Part shown: positions 33,001-47,154 of the stretch, in pieces
Layout of the letters: each line of letters starts with the position of its first letter
Numbering within the stretch: the stretch's first letter is position 1
NCBI GenBank assembly: GCA_963995505.1
Contig: OZ023180.1
Location: 9,371,301-9,435,300, forward strand
Direction of reading: 5' to 3'
DNA from: Hypericum androsaemum
Lineage: Eukaryota > Streptophyta > Magnoliopsida > Malpighiales > Hypericaceae
Length of the DNA stretch: 64,000 bases
Program-made: the position numbers and the translations under genes
The notes under the pieces: generated by a model
What the model was told of the DNA's origin: nothing
Seen by the model: only the letters and a program-made list of their open reading frames with translations
The model's database searches: none

Positions 33001-35793
33001 GCCTCATCTTGCATTTTCTTTCCTTGTCTTGCCTTTTCTTTCCTCTTTCTCGCCTTTTCTTTCCTTTTCTATGCCTTTTCTTACCTTTTCTTACCTTTTT
33101 CTCGCCTTTTCTTTCCTTTTCTTTCCTTTTCATGCCTTTTCCTTTCCTTTTCTTACCTTTTCTTGGCGTATCTTGTCTCATTTTTCATTTCTATTCCTTT
33201 TCTTGCATTTCCTTCCCTATTCTTGCCTTATCTTGCCTAATCTTGCATTTTCTTTCCTTATCTTGCCTTTTCTTTCCTTTTACTTGCCTTTTCTTTCCTT
33301 TTCTTGACTTATCTTGCCTTATCTTGCGTTTTGCTTTCCTTTTCTTTCCCTTTTCTTGCCTTTTCTTGCCTTATCTTGCCTTATCTTGCCTTTTCTTTCC
33401 TTTTCTTGCCTTATCTTGCCTTTTTGTGCCTTTTCCATGCCTTTTCTTGCCTTTTCCATGCCTTTTCTTGCCTTATCTTACCTTATCTTACCTTCTCTTG
33501 CCTTTTCTTGCCTTATCTTGCCTTTCCTTGCCATTTCCTTGCCTTATCTTGCCTTTTCTTGCCTTATTTTGCCTTATCTTTCCTTTTCTTGCCTTTTCTT
33601 TCCTTTTTTTACCTTATCTTGCTTTTCTTTCCATTTCAAGCATTTTCTTCCCTTTTCATGCATTTTCTTTCCTTTTCTTGCCTTATCTTGCCTTTTTCTT
33701 GCCTTTTCTTGCTTTTCATGCCTTTTCCAAGCCTTTTCCTTGCCTTATCTTGCCTTTTCCTAGCCTTTTCTTTTCTTTTCTTGCCCTTTCTTGCCTAATG
33801 TTACCTTTTCTTGCCTTATCTTACCTTTTCTTGCCTTATCTTACCTTTTCTTGCCTTATCTTTCCTTTTCTTTCCTTTTCAATGCCTTTTCTTGCCTTTT
33901 CTTGCCTTTTCTTTCCTTCTCCTTTCCTTTTCTTGCCTTATCTTTCCTTTTTTTGCCTTTGCCTTCCTTTTCTTACCTTATCTTCCCTTATCTTGCATTT
34001 TTTTGCCTTTTTTTGACTTATCTGTCCTTTTCTTCCCTTTTCTTGCCTTTTCATGGCTTTCCTTAGCTTTTTTTTTCCTTATCTTGCCCTTTCATTACTT
34101 ATATTGCCTTTTCTTACCTTATCTTGCCTTTCCATGCCTTTTCTTGCATTTTCTTTCCTTTTCTTGCCCTTTCTTGCCTTTTCTTGCATTATGGATCTTG
34201 CCTTATCTTTCCTTTTCTTGCCTTTTTATTCCTTTTCCATGCCTTTTCTTGCCTTTTCTTTCCTTTGCTTGCCTTTGCTTGCCTTTTCTTGCATTTTCTT
34301 GACCTATCTGTCCTTTTCTTGACTTTTCTTGCCTTTTCATGCCTTTCTTTGCCTTATTTTGCCTTTTCTTGCCTTATCTTGCCTTTTCATTCCTTATCTT
34401 GCCTTTTCTTACCTTATCTTGCCTTTTCTTACCTTTTCATGCTTTTTCTTGCATTTTCTATCCTTTTCTTGCCTTTTCATGCCTTTTCCTTGCATTTTCT
34501 TGCCTTTTCTTGCCATTTCCTTACCTTTTCTTACCTTTTCTTGCCTTATCTTTCCTTTTCTTGCCATTTCATGCCTTTTCCAGCCTTTACTTTCCTTATC
34601 TTGCCTTGTCTTGCCTTTTCCTTGTCTTATCTTGCCTTTTCCTTGTCTTATCTTGCCTTTTCTTTCCCTATCTTGCCTTTTCCTTGCATTTTCCTTGCCT
34701 TTTCATTCCTTTTCTTGCCTTTTCCTTTCCTTTCCTTTCCTTTCCTTTCCTTTTCATGCCTTTTCATGCCTTTTTTGAATTATCTTTTATTTTCTACCCT
34801 TTTCATTCCTTTTCCATACATTTTCTTGCCTTTCCTTTCCTTTTCTTGCCTTTTCTTTCCTTTTCCTGCCTTATCTTTCCTTATCTTGCCTTTTCTTACC
34901 TTATCTTGCCTTTTCATGTCTTTTCATGCCTTTTCTTGCCTTTTCTTGCCTTTTCCTTGCCTTTCCTTGCCTTTTCTTGCCTTATCTTTCCTTTTCTTTC
35001 CTTTTCATGACTTTTCCTTGCCTTTTCTTGAATTTTCTTTCCTTAACTTGCATTTTTCGTGCCTTTTCCTTACCTTTTCATTCCTTTTCTTTCCTTATCT
35101 TCCCTTTTCTTGCCTTATCTTGCCTAATCTTGCTTTTTTTTTCCTTATCTTGCATTTTCTTTCCTTTTCCTTGCCTTTTCTTTCCTTTGCTTTCCTTATC
35201 TTGCCTTTTCTTACCTTTTCATTGCCCGTTCTTTCCATTTCTTGCCTTTTCATGCCTTTTCTTGCCTTATCTTTCCTTTTATTGCCTTTTCTTGCCTTAT
35301 CTTGCCTAATCTTTCCTTTTCTTTCCTTTACTTCCCTTTTCTTGCCTTTTCCTTCCCTTTTCTTGCCTTTTCCTTGCCTTTTATTACCTATTCTTGCCTT
35401 TTCATGCCTTTTCCATGCCTCTTGCCTTATTTTGCCTTATCTTTCCTTTTTTTGCCTTTTCTTTCCTTTTCTTACCTTATCTTGCTTTTCTTACCATTTC
35501 AAGCCTTTTTTTCCCTTTTCATGCTTTTTCTTGCCTTTTCCTTTCCTTTTCTTGCCTTATCTTTCCTTTTTTTCCTTTTCTTGCCTTTTTCTTGCCTTTT
35601 CTTGCTTTTCATGCCTTTTCCATGCCTTTTCCTTGCCTTTTCTTGCCTTATCTTGCCTTTTCCTAGCCTTTTCTTTCCTTTTCTTGCCTTTTCCATGCCT
35701 TTGCCATGCCTTTTCTTGCTTTTCTTGCCTTTTCCTTTCCTTTTCTTGCCTTATCTTTCCTTTTCTTGCCTTTGCTTGCCTTTTCTTACCTTA
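27098..35793. repeat. Decamer satellite block S6
   Basis: 8.7 kb of satellite. Its beginning (27.10-28.0 kb) matches 63.18-64.0 kb, including AATTTTATGTTTCTTTCC. From about 30.0 kb it matches 41.4-47.15 kb with an offset near 11.0-11.36 kb (markers GACTTATATGTCC, TTTCTGGCATTT, GGCGTATCTTGTC, GGATCTTGCC). No genes. Confidence 0.95.
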
Positions 35794-36601
35794 TGATACA
35801 AACCCCGCCAACGATGCGCGAGACCCATCCAAGAAGCATTGAAATCCCAGATCGTTCTAGATCAGTTTGTGATGGAGATCTCGACCCGATGCTCACAACC
35901 AAACAAGAACCTTATTATTAAGACTGCGACCCGTTGCTTGAGTTAAAACAAAGAACCTTGATGTATCGATGACGCCACAAACAGTATGAAGATCTGCTTG
36001 ATTAGTCAAAGGTGAACTCGACGGAATTGCTCCGCTGTGTTCGACAAGTTCCATAGAACCAAGGGAGAGACTTGCTCACATTTTTTGATCAAAATATTCT
36101 ACCTCTTCTCATTGCATAAGCCTATGTAAATAGGCTCAATATTGCAAAGAGATTCCTAAGCAAACAGCCCCTAAAAAGGAATAGAAATCTGGCTGAAAGG
36201 GAAACTAAAAAGGAAACAATTCTCTGCCTTTTAGGAAGGCTACAAACGTGACAAACAAGCTAAATAAGCCAAGAGTTGTTGGAATATAACTTCCTAATAA
36301 ACACTAATGGCTGAAATAAATTTCCTAAATAGAATTCCCAAATCAGAGAGAATGAATCTTCAAGACCTTTGCTGCTGGAATTTCCTTCTTTAACATGAAT
36401 GAATGCTCTCAAGTTCGTGCTTCTTCAACAACGGACATCAATGAACTCACTTGAGTCCAACTCTTCAATATAAGCTTGGAAATCAGCCCGTTAAATTGTA
36501 ACTTGAAGTGCTTTGCACATGCTCTCACAATTGGTCAATTTAGTACTTTATAAGGCTGCTAGGATTCATATCATTCCCCTCCTCTTGAAAGGGATTTGTC
36601 C
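35794..36601 (-). mobile_element. B-type LTR plus 28 bp of internal sequence (duplicated locus, collapsed)
   Basis: LTR 35794-36573 (780 bp), then the polypurine tract (36574-36586) and GGGATTTGTC before satellite resumes. The left flank is the same as at 1165 and 47155, and the right junction, GGGATTTGTCCTTTTCTTGC, is the same as at 49973. This is therefore a copy of the same insertion reduced to one LTR. The leftover internal stub shows that a second unit once followed to the right. Confidence 0.9.
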
Positions 36602-39600
36602 TTTTCTTGCTTTTTCTTGCCTTATCTTGCATTTTCTTGCCTTTTCTTGACTTACTGTCCTTTTCTTGCCTTTTCTTGCCTTTTCATGCCTTTTCTTGCC
36701 TTTTCTTGCCTTTTCATGCCTTTCCTTGCCTTATCTTGCCTTTTCTTGCCTTTTCATACCTTTTCTTGCCTTTTCTTTAACGTCCTTTTCTTTTCTTTCC
36801 TTTCCTTGCCTTTTCATGCCTTTTCCTTGCCTTTTCTTACCTTTTCTTTTCTTATCTTGCCTTTTTCTTGCCTTTTCTTACCTTCTTTTGCCTTATCTTT
36901 CCTTTTCTTGCCTTTTCATGCCTTTTCCTTGCCTTGTCTTTCCTTATCTTGCCTTATCTTGCCTTTTCTTTCCTTATCTTGCCTTTTCTTACCTTTTCCT
37001 TATCTTTTCTTACCTTTTCCTTGCCTTTCCTTGCCTTATCCATGACTTTTCTTTCTGTATCTTGCCTTTTCTTGGCTTTTCCTTGCCTTTTCCTTGCCTT
37101 TTCTTTCCTTTTCTTGCCTTTTCAACCCTTTTCTTGCCTTTTCCTTGTCTTTTCTTGCCTTTTCTTGACTTATCTATCCTTTTCTTGCCTTTCCATGCCT
37201 TTTCTTACCTTATCTAGCCTTTTGCTTCCCTTATCTTACCCTTTCATTCCTTATCTATCCTTTTCTTACCTTATCTTGCCTTTTCATGCCTTTTCTTACC
37301 TTTTCATGCCTTTGCTTGCCTTTTCTTTCCTTTTCTTGCCATTTCATGCGTTTCCTTGCCTTTTCTTTCTTTATCTTGCCTTTTCTTTCCTTTTCTTTGC
37401 CTTTTCTTACCTTTTCTTGCCTTATCTTTCCATCTCTTGCCTTTTCATGCCTTTTACATGCCTTTTCTTCCCTTTTCATTCCTTATCTTGCCTTTTCCTT
37501 GCCTTTTCTTACCTTTTCTTTGCTTATCTTGCCTCAACTTTCATTTTCATTCCTTTCCTTGCATTTCCTACCCTTTTCTTGCCTTATCTTGCCTAATCTT
37601 GCCTTTTCTTTCCTTTTCCTTGCCTTTTCTTTCCTTTTCTTGCCTTATCTTGCATTTTCTTTGCTTTTCCTTACCCTTTCTTTCCTTTTCTTGCCTTTTC
37701 TTTCTTTTTCCTTGGCGTTTCTTGCCATTTCCATGCCTTTTCTTGCCTTTACCTTGCCTTTTCCTTGCCTTTTTTGCGTTTTCTTGCCTATTCTTACATT
37801 TTCTTTCCTTTTGTCACCTTTTCTTCCATTTTCTTGCATTTTCACGCCTTTTCCCTGCCCTTTCTTGCCATATCTTACCTTTTCTTGCCTTTTCCTTGCC
37901 TTTTCTTTCCTTTTCTTGCCTTATCTTGCCTTTTCTTATCTCATCTTTCCTTTTCTTTCCTTTTCTTGCTTTTCCTTCCCTTTTCTTGCCTTTTCCTTGC
38001 CTTTTCTTACCTTTTCTTGCCTTTTCCTTGCCTTTTCTTACCTTTTCTTGCCTTTTCTTACCTTTTCTTGCCTTTTCCTTGCCTTTTCTTTCCTTTTCTT
38101 GCCTTTTCTTGCCATTTCTTCCCTTTTCTTGCCTTTTTCTTCCCTTTTCTTGCCTTATCTTGCCATTTCTTCCCTTTTCCTTGCCTTTTCTTACCTTTTC
38201 TTCCCTTTTCCTTGCCTTTTCTTATATTTTCTTACCTTTTTCTTGCTTATCTTGCCTTTTCTTACCTTTTCATGCCTTTTGCAAGCCTTTCCTTTCCTAA
38301 TCTTGCCTTTTCTTATCTTTTCAGTGCCTTTTCCTGCCTTATCTTTCCTTTTCTTGCCTTTTCATGCCTTTTCCATTCCTTTTCTTGCCTTTTCTTTTCT
38401 TTTCTTGCCTTTTCTTGACTTCTCTTGCCTTTTCTTGACTTTTCATGCCTTTTCTTGCCTTATCTTTCCTTTTCTTGCCATATCTAGCCTTTCCATTCCT
38501 TATCTTGCCTATTCTTACCTTATCTTGCCTTTCCTTGCCTTTTCATACCTTTTCTTGCCTTTTCATGCCTTTTCCTTGCATTTTCTTGCCTTATCTAGCC
38601 TTTTCTTTCCTTTTCTTGCCTCATCTTTCATTTTCTTTTCTTTTCTTTTATGGCCTTTCCTTCCCTAATCTTTCCTTATCTTGCCTTATCTTGCCTTCTC
38701 TTTCCTTTTCCTTGCCTTTTCTTTCCTTTTATTGCCTTATCTTGCCTTTTCCTTGCCTTTTCTTTCCTTTTCATGCCTTTCCTTCTTTTTTCTTTCCTTA
38801 TCTTGCCTTATCTTACCTTTTCTTGCCTTATCTTACCTTTTCTTTCCTTGTCTTGCCTTATCTTGCCTTATCCTGCCTTTTCATGCTTTTCCATCCCTTT
38901 TCTTACCTTATCTTGCTTTTTCTTGCCTTTTCATGCCTTTTCTTTCCTTTTCTTGCCTTTTCATGCCTTTTCCCTGCCTTTTCTTTCTTTATCCTGCCTT
39001 CTCTTGCCTTTTCCTTGAATTTTCTTATCTTTTCTTGCCTTATCTTTCATTCTCTTACCTTTTCATTCAATTTCCTTACCATTTCTTACCTTTTCCTTGC
39101 CTTTTCTTACCTTTGCTTGGCTTATCTTGCCTCATTTTTCATATCTGTTCCTTTTCTTGCATTTCCTTCCCTTTTCTTGCCTCATCTTGCCTCATCTTGC
39201 ATTTTCTTTCCTTATCTTGCCTTTTCTTTCCTTTTTCTCACCTTTTCTTTGCCTTTTCTTACCTTTTCTTGCCTTATCTTTCCTTTTCTTGCCATTTCCT
39301 TTCCTTTTCTTACCTTTTCTTGGCGTATCTTGTCAAAATTTTCATTTCTGTTCCTTTTCTTGTATTTCCTTCCCTATTCTTGCCTTATCTTGCCTAATCT
39401 TGCATTTTTTTTCCTTATCTTGCCTTATATTACCTTTTCCTTGCCTTTTCTTTCCCTTTTCTTGCCTTTTCTTGCCTTATCTTGCCTTTTCTTGCCTTTT
39501 CTTTCCTTATCTTGCCTTTTTGTGCCTTTTCCATGCCTTTTCTTACCTTTTCCATGCCTTTTCTTGCCTTATCTTACCTTCTCTTGCCTTTCCTTGCCTT

Positions 39601-42600
39601 ATATTGCCTTTCCTTGCCAATTTCTTGCCTTATCTTGCCTTTTCTTGCCTTATTTTTCCTTATCTTTCCTTTTCTTGCCTTTTCTTTCCTTTTTTTCCTT
39701 ATCTTGCTTTTCTTTCCATTTCAAGCATTTTCTTCCCTTTTCATGCATTTTCTTTCCTTTTCTTGCCTTTTCTTTCCTTTTCCTTTCCTTTTCTTGCCTT
39801 TTCTTTCCTTTTTTTGCCTTTGCCTTCCTTTTCTTACCTTATCTTCCCTTATCTTGCATTTTCTTGCCTTTTTTTGACTTATCTGTCCTTTTCTTGCCTT
39901 TTCTTGCCTTTTCATGTCTTTCCTTAGCATTTTTTTTCCTTATCTTGCCCTTTCATTACTTATATTGCCTTTTCTTACCTTATCTTGCCTTTCCATGCCT
40001 TTTCTTGCATTTTCTTTCCTTTCCTTGCCTTTTCATGCCTTTTCATGCCTTTTCTTTTCTTATCTTGCCTTTTACTTGCCTTTTCTTACCTTTTCTTGCC
40101 TTATCTTTCCATTTCTTCCCTTTCATGCCCCTTCCTTTCCTTTTCTTGCCTTTTCTTTCCTTATCTTGCCTTTTCTTCCCTTATCTTGCCTTATCTAGCC
40201 TTTTCTTTCCTTTTCTTACCTTTTAATGCCTTTTCCTAGCCTTATCTTGCCTTTTCCTTGTCTTTTCTTACCTTTTCCTTTTCCTTGCCTTTTCATGCCT
40301 TTTCCATGCATTTTCTTTCCTTATCTTGCCTTTTCTTGGCTTTTCCTTGCCTTTTCATGCCATTTCTTGCCTTTTCTTGCCTTTTCATGCCTTTTCTTAC
40401 CTTATCTTGCCTTTTGCTTGCCTTATCTTGCCCTTTCATTCCTTATCTTACCTTTTCCTACCTTATCTTGATTTTTCTTGCCATTTCACGCCTTTTCTTT
40501 CATTTTCTTGTCTTTTCATGCCTTTTCCCTGCCTTTTCTTTTTTATCTTACCTTTTCTTGCCTTTTCCTTGCCTTTTCTTACCTTTTCTTGCCTTATCTT
40601 TCCTTCTCTTACCTTTTCATGCAATTTCCTTGCCTTTTCTTACCATTTCCTTGCCTTTTCTTACCTTTGCTTGGCTTATCTTGCCTCATTTTTCATATCC
40701 GTTCCTTTTCTTGCATTTCCTTTTATTTTCTTGCCTTATCTTGCCTCATTTTGCATTTTCTTTCGTTATCTTTCCTTTTCCTTGCCTTTTCTTTCCTTGT
40801 CTTTGCCTTTTCTTACCTTTTCTTGCCTTATCTTTCCTTATCTTGCCTTTTCATGTAATTTCCTTGCCTTTTCTTTCCTTTCCCTTGCCATTTCTTACCT
40901 TTTCTTGGCTTATCCTGCCTCATTTTTCATTTCCATTCCTTTTCTTGCATTTTCTTCCCTTTTCTTTTCTTATCTTTCCTAATCTTGCATTTTCTTTCCG
41001 TATCGCCTTTTCTTTCCTTTTCCTTGCCATTTCTTTCCTTTTCTTGCCTTTTCTTGCATTTTCCTTGCCTTTTCTTGCCTTATCTTGCCTTTTCTTGCCT
41101 TTTCTTACCTTATCTTGCCTAATCTTTCCTTTTATTTCCTTTTCTTTCCTATTCATGTCTTTTCTTACATTTTCATGCCTTTTCTTGCCTTTTCTTTCCT
41201 TTTTTTGTCTTTTGCTTGCCTTTTCTTTCCTTATCTTGCCTTTTTCTTGCTTTTTCTTGCTTTTCATGCCTTTTCCTTGCCTTTTCTTAATATTTCATGA
41301 CTATTCCTTGCCTTATCTTGCGTTATCTTGCCTTTTCTTACATTTTCCTAGCCTTTTCTTTCCTTTTCATGCCCTTTCTTGCCTTTTCTTGCCTTTTCTT
41401 GCATTATGGATCTTGCCTTTTCTTGGCTTTTCTTTCCTTATCTTTCCTTTTCTTGCCTTTTCAGTCCTTATCTTACCTTATTTTGCCTTATCTTACCTTT
41501 TCTTGCCTTATCTTACCTTTTCCTTGCCTTTCCTTGCCTTTCCTTGCCTTTTTGCCTTATTTTGCCTTATCTTTCCTTTTCTTTCCTTTTCTTTCCTTTA
41601 ATTACCTTATCTTGCTTTTCTTACCATTTTAAGCCTTTTCTTGCCTTTTCATGCCTTTTTGTGCCTTTTGCTTGCCATATCTTGCCTTTTCTTGCCTTAT
41701 CTTTCCTTTTTTTGCCTTTTTTTACTTTTCATGCCTTTTCCATGCTTTTTCCTTGCCTTTTCTTGCCTTATCTTGCCTTTTCCTAGCCTTTTCTTTCATT
41801 TTCTTGCCCTTGCCTAATCTTGCCTTTTTTGCCTTATCATACCTTTTCTTGCCTTTTCCATCCTTATCTTACCTTATCTTGCCTTTTCTTTCCATATCTT
41901 TCCTTTTCTTGCCTTTTCCATGCCTTATCCATGCCTTTTCTTTTCTTTTCCTTTCCTTTTCTTGCCTTATCTTTCCTTTTCTTGCCTTTGCTAGCCTTTT
42001 CTTACCTTATTTTCCCTTATCTTGCATTTTCTTTCCTTTTCTCGCCTTTTCTTGACTTATATGTCCTTTTCTTGCCTTTTCATGCCTTTTCTTGCCTTAT
42101 CTTGCCCTTTCATTCCTTTCTTTGCCTTTTCTTGCCTTATGTTGCCCTTTCATTCCTTTTCATGCCTTTTCTTGCCTTTTCTTTCCTTTCTTTGCCTTTT
42201 CATACTTTTTCCTTGCCTTTTCTTACCTTTTCTTTTCTTATCAAGCCTTTTCCTTGCCTTTTCTTGCCTTTTCCATGCCTTTTCCTTGCCTTTTCTTGCC
42301 TTATCTTACCTTATCTTGCCTTATCATGCCTTTCCATGCCTTAACTTGCCTTTCCTTGCCATTTACTTGCCTATCCTTGCCTTTTCATACCTTTTCTTGC
42401 CTTTCCTTGCCATTTCCTTACCTATCCTTGCCTTTTCATAACTTTTCTTGCCTTTTCCTGACTTTTTATGCCTTTTCTTGCCTTATCATGCCTTTTCTTT
42501 CCTTTTCTTAACTTTTCATGCATTTTCCTTGCCTTTTCTTGCCTTATCTTGCCTCTTCTTTCCTATTCTTGCCTCATCTTTCATTTTGTTTTGTTTTGTT

Positions 42601-45600
42601 TTCTTGCCTTTCCTTCCCTTATCTTGCCTTATCCTGCCTTTTCTTAACTTATCTTGCCTTTTCTTTCATTTTCGTTACCTTTTCTTTCCTTATCTTGCCT
42701 TATCTGGCCATTTCCTTGCCTTTTCCTTCCATTTTCTTGCCTTTTCATGCCTCATCTTGCCTTTTCTTGCCTTATCTTGCCTTTTCTTTCCTTTTCTTGC
42801 CTTATCTTACCTAATCTTTCCTTTTCGTGCCTTTTCCATGCCTTTTCTTGCCTTATCTTACCTTATCTTGCCTTATCATGCCTTTCCTTGCCCTATCTTG
42901 CCTTTCCTTGCCATTTCCTTGCCTTTTCTTGCCTTATCTTGCCTTTTCTTCCCTTATTTTGCCTTATCTTTCCTTTTCTTGCCTTTTCTTTCCTTATCTT
43001 GCTTTTCTTACCAATTTAAGCCTTTTCTTCCCTTTTCATGCATTTTCTTACCTTTTCCTTGCCTTATCTTTCCTTTTTTTTCTTTTCTTTCCTTTTCTTA
43101 CCTTATCTTGCCTTTTTCTTGCTTTTCATGCCTATTCCAAGCCTTTTCCTTGCCTTTTCTTGCCTTATCTTTCCTTTTCCTAGCCTTTTCTTTCCTTTTC
43201 TTGCCTTTTGCTTGCCTTATCTTACTTTTTCTTGCCTTATCTTTCCTTTTCTTGCCTATTCAATGCCTTTTCCATGCCATTTCTTGCCTTTTCTTTCCTT
43301 ATCTTGCCTTTTCTTTCCTTTTCCTTTCCTTTTCTTGCCTTATCTTTCCTTTTCTGGCATTTACTTGCCTTTTCTTACCTTATCTTCCCTTATCTTGCAT
43401 TTTCTTGCATTTTCTTGACTCATCAGTCCTTTTCTTGCCTTTTCTTGCCTTTTCTTGCCTTTTCATGGCTTTCCTTGCCTTTTTTTCCCTTATCTCGCCC
43501 TTTCATTCCTTATCTTGCCTTTTCTTACCTTATCTTGCCTTTTCATGCCTTTTCTTGCATTTTCTTTCCTTTCCTTGCCATTTCATGCCTTTTCTTTTCT
43601 TATCCTGCCTTTTCCTTGCCATTTCTTTCCTTTTCTTGCCTTATCTTTCCATTTCTTGCCTTTTTATGCATTTTCCTTGCATTTTCTTGCCTTTTCTTTC
43701 CTTATCTTGCCTTTTCTTCCCTTATCTTGCCTTATCTTGGATTTTCTTTCCTTTTCTTGTCTTTTAATGCCTTTTCCTAGCCTTATCTTGCCTTTTCTTG
43801 CCATATCTTGCCTTATCCTTGTCTTTTCTTACCTTTTCTTACCTTTTCCTTGCCTTTTCATGCCTTTTCCAGGCCTTTTCTTTCCTTATCTTGCCTTTTC
43901 TTTGCTTTTCCTTGCCTTTTCATGCCATTTCTTGCCTTTTCTTGCCTTTTCAAGCCTTATCTTGCCTTTTCCTTGCCTTTGCTTGCCTTTTCATGCCATT
44001 TCTTACCTTATCTTGCCTTTTGCTTGCCTTATCTTGCCCTTTCATTCCTTATCTAGCCTTTTCTTACCTTATCTTGCTTTTTCTTGCCTTTTCATGCCTT
44101 TTCTTTCCTTTTCTTGCCTTTTCATGCATTTTATCCTACCTTTTCCTTGAATTTTCTTAACTTTTCTTGGCTTATCTTTCCTTTTCTTACCTTTTCATGC
44201 AATTTCCTTGCCTTTTCTTACCTTTTCCTTGCCTTTTCTTACCTTTGCTTGGCTTATCTTGCCTCATTTTTCATATCCGTTCCTTTTCTTGCATTTCCTT
44301 CCCTTTTCTTGCCTGATCTTGCATTTTCTTTCCTTATCTTGTCTTTTCTTTCCTTTTTCTCGCCTTTACTTTCCTTTTCTTTGCCTTTTCTTACCTTTTC
44401 TTGCCTTATCTTTCCTTTTCATGCCTTTTCCTTTCCTTTTCTTACCTTTTCTTGGCGTATCTTGTCTCATTTTTCATTTCTATTCCTTTTCTTGCATTTC
44501 CTTCCCTATTCTTGCCTTATCTTGCCAAATCTTGCATTTTCTTTCCTTATCTTGCCTTTTCTTTCCTTTTACTTGTCTTTTCTTTCCTTTTCTTGACTTA
44601 TCTTGCCTTTTCCTTGCCTTTTCTTTCCCTTTTCTTGCCTTTTCTTGCCTTATCTTGCCTTTTCTTTCCTTTTCTTGCCTTATCTTGCCTTTTTGTGCCT
44701 TTTCCATGCCTTTTCTTGCCTTTTCTATGCCTTTTCTTACCTTATCTTACCTTCTCTTGCCTTTCCTTGCCTTATCTTGCCTTTCCTTGCCATTTCCTTG
44801 CCTTATCTTGCCTTTTCTTGCCTTATTTTGCCTTATCTTTACTTTTCTTGCCTTTTCTTTCCTTTTTTTTACCTTATCTTGCTTTTCTTTCCATTTCAAG
44901 CATTTTCTTCCCTTTTCATGCATTTTCTTTCCTTTTATGGCCTTATCTTGCCTTTTTCATGCCTTTTCTTGCTTTTCATACCTTTTCCAAGCCTTTTCCT
45001 TGCATTTTCTTGCCTTATCTTGCCTTTTCCTAGATTTTTCTTTTCTTTTCTTGCCCTTTCTTGCCTAATCTTACCTTTTCTTGCCTTATCTTACCTTTTC
45101 TTGCCTTATCTTTCCTTTTCTTTCCTTTTCAATGCCTTTTTCATGCCTTTTCTTGCCTTATCTTTCCTTTTCTTGCCTTTTCTTTCCTTTTCCTTTCCTT
45201 TTCTTGCCTTATCTTTCCTTTTTTTGCCTTTGCCTTCCTTTTCTTACCTTATCTTCCCTTATCTTGCATTTTCTTGCCTTTTTTTAACTTATCTGTCCTT
45301 TTCTTCCCTTTTCTTGCCTTTTCATGGCTTTCCTTAGCTTTTTTTTTCCTTATCTTGCCCTTTCATTACTTATATTGCCTTTTCTTACCTTATCTTGCCT
45401 TTCCATGCCTTTCCATGCCTTTCCATGTCTTTTCTTGCATTTTCTTTCCTTTTCTTGCCCTTTCTTGCCTTTTCTTGCCTTTTCTTGCATTTTGGATCTT
45501 GCCTTATCTTGCCTTATCTTTCCTTTTCTTGCCTTTTTATTCCTTTTCCATGCCTTTTCTTGCCTTTTCTTTCCTTTTCTTGCCTTTTCTTTCCTTTGCT

Positions 45601-47154
45601 TGCCTTTGCTTGCCTTTTCTTGCATTTTCTTGACCTATCTGTCCTTTTCTTGACTTTTCTTGCCTTTTCATGCCTTTCTTTGCCTTATTTTGCCTTTTCT
45701 TGCCTTATCTTGCCTTTTCATTCCTTATCTTGCCTTTTCTTACCTTATCTTGCCTTTTCTTACCTTTTCATGCCTTTTCTTGCATTTTCTATCCTTTTCT
45801 TGCCTTTTCATGCCTTTTCCTTGCATTTTCTTGCCTTTTCTTGCCATTTCCTTGCCTTTTCTTACCTTTTCTTGCCTTATCTTTCCTTTTCTTGCCATTT
45901 CATGCCTTTTCCAGCCTTTACTTTCCTTATCTTGCCTTTTCTTGCCTTTTGCTTGTCTTATCTTGCTTTTTCCTTGTCTTATCTTGCCTTTTCTTTCCTG
46001 ATCTTGCCTTTTCCTTGCATTTTCCTTGCCTTTTCATTCCTTTTGTTGCCTTATATTACCTTTTCCTTTCCTTTCCTTTCCTTTTCATGCCTTTTCATGC
46101 CTTTTCTTGATTTATCTTTTATTTTCTACCCTTTTCATTCCTTTTCCAAACATTTTCTTGCCTTTCCTTTCCTTTTCTTGCCTTTTCTTTCCTTTTCCTG
46201 CCTTATCTTTCCTTATCTTGCCTTTTCTTACCTTATCTTGCCTTTTCATGTCTTTTCATGCCTTTTCCTTGCCTTTCCTTGCCTTTCCTTGCCTTATCTT
46301 TCCTTTTCTTGCCTTTTCATGACTTTTCCTTGCCTTTTCTTGCCTTTTCTTTCCTTAACTTGCATTTTTCGTGCCTTTTCCTTGCCTTTTCATTCCTTTT
46401 CTTGCCTTATCTTCCCTTTTCTTTCCTTATCTTGCCTAATCTTGCTTTTTTTTTCCTTATCTTGCCTTTTCTTTCCTTTTCCTTGCCTTTTCTTTCCTTT
46501 GCTTTCCTTATCTTGCCTTTTCTTACCTTTTCATTGCCCGTTCTTTCCATTTCTTGCCTTTTCATGCCTTTTCTTGCCTTATCTTTCCTTTTATTGCCTT
46601 TTCTTGCCTTATCTTGCCTTATCTTTCCGTTTCTTTCCTTTACTTCCCTTTTCTTGCCTTTTCCTTCCCTTTTCTTGCCTTTTCCTTGCCTTTTATTACC
46701 TTTTCTTGCCTTTTCATGCTTTTTCCATGCCTCTTGCCTTATTTTGCCTTATCTTTCCTTTTTTTGCCTTTTCTTTCCTTTTCTTACCTTATCTTGTTTT
46801 TCTTACCATTTCAAGCCTTTTCTTCCCTTTTCATGCCTTTTTTTGCCTTTTCCTTTCCTTTTCTTGCCTTATCTTTCCTTTTTTTTCCTTTTCTTGCCTT
46901 TTTCTTGCCTTTTCTTGCTTTTCATGCCTTTTCCTTGCTTTTTCTTGCCTTATCTTGCCTTTTCCTAGCCTTTTCTTTCCTTTTCTTGCCTTTCTTGCCT
47001 AATCTTGCCTTTTCTTGCCTTATCTTACCTTTTCTTCGCTTATCTTTCCTTTTCTTGCCTTTTCCATGCCTTTGCCATGCCTTTTCTTGCTTTTCTTGCC
47101 TTTTCCTTTCCTTTTCTTGCCTTATCTTTCCTTTTCTTGCCTTTTCTTACCTTA
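36602..47154. repeat. Decamer satellite block S7
   Basis: 10.6 kb of satellite. 36.6-41.4 kb pairs with 49.97-54.4 kb, and 41.4-47.15 kb pairs with 30.0-35.79 kb. A unique TTTTGTTTTGTTTTGTTTTC run sits near 42575-42603. No genes. Confidence 0.95.
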
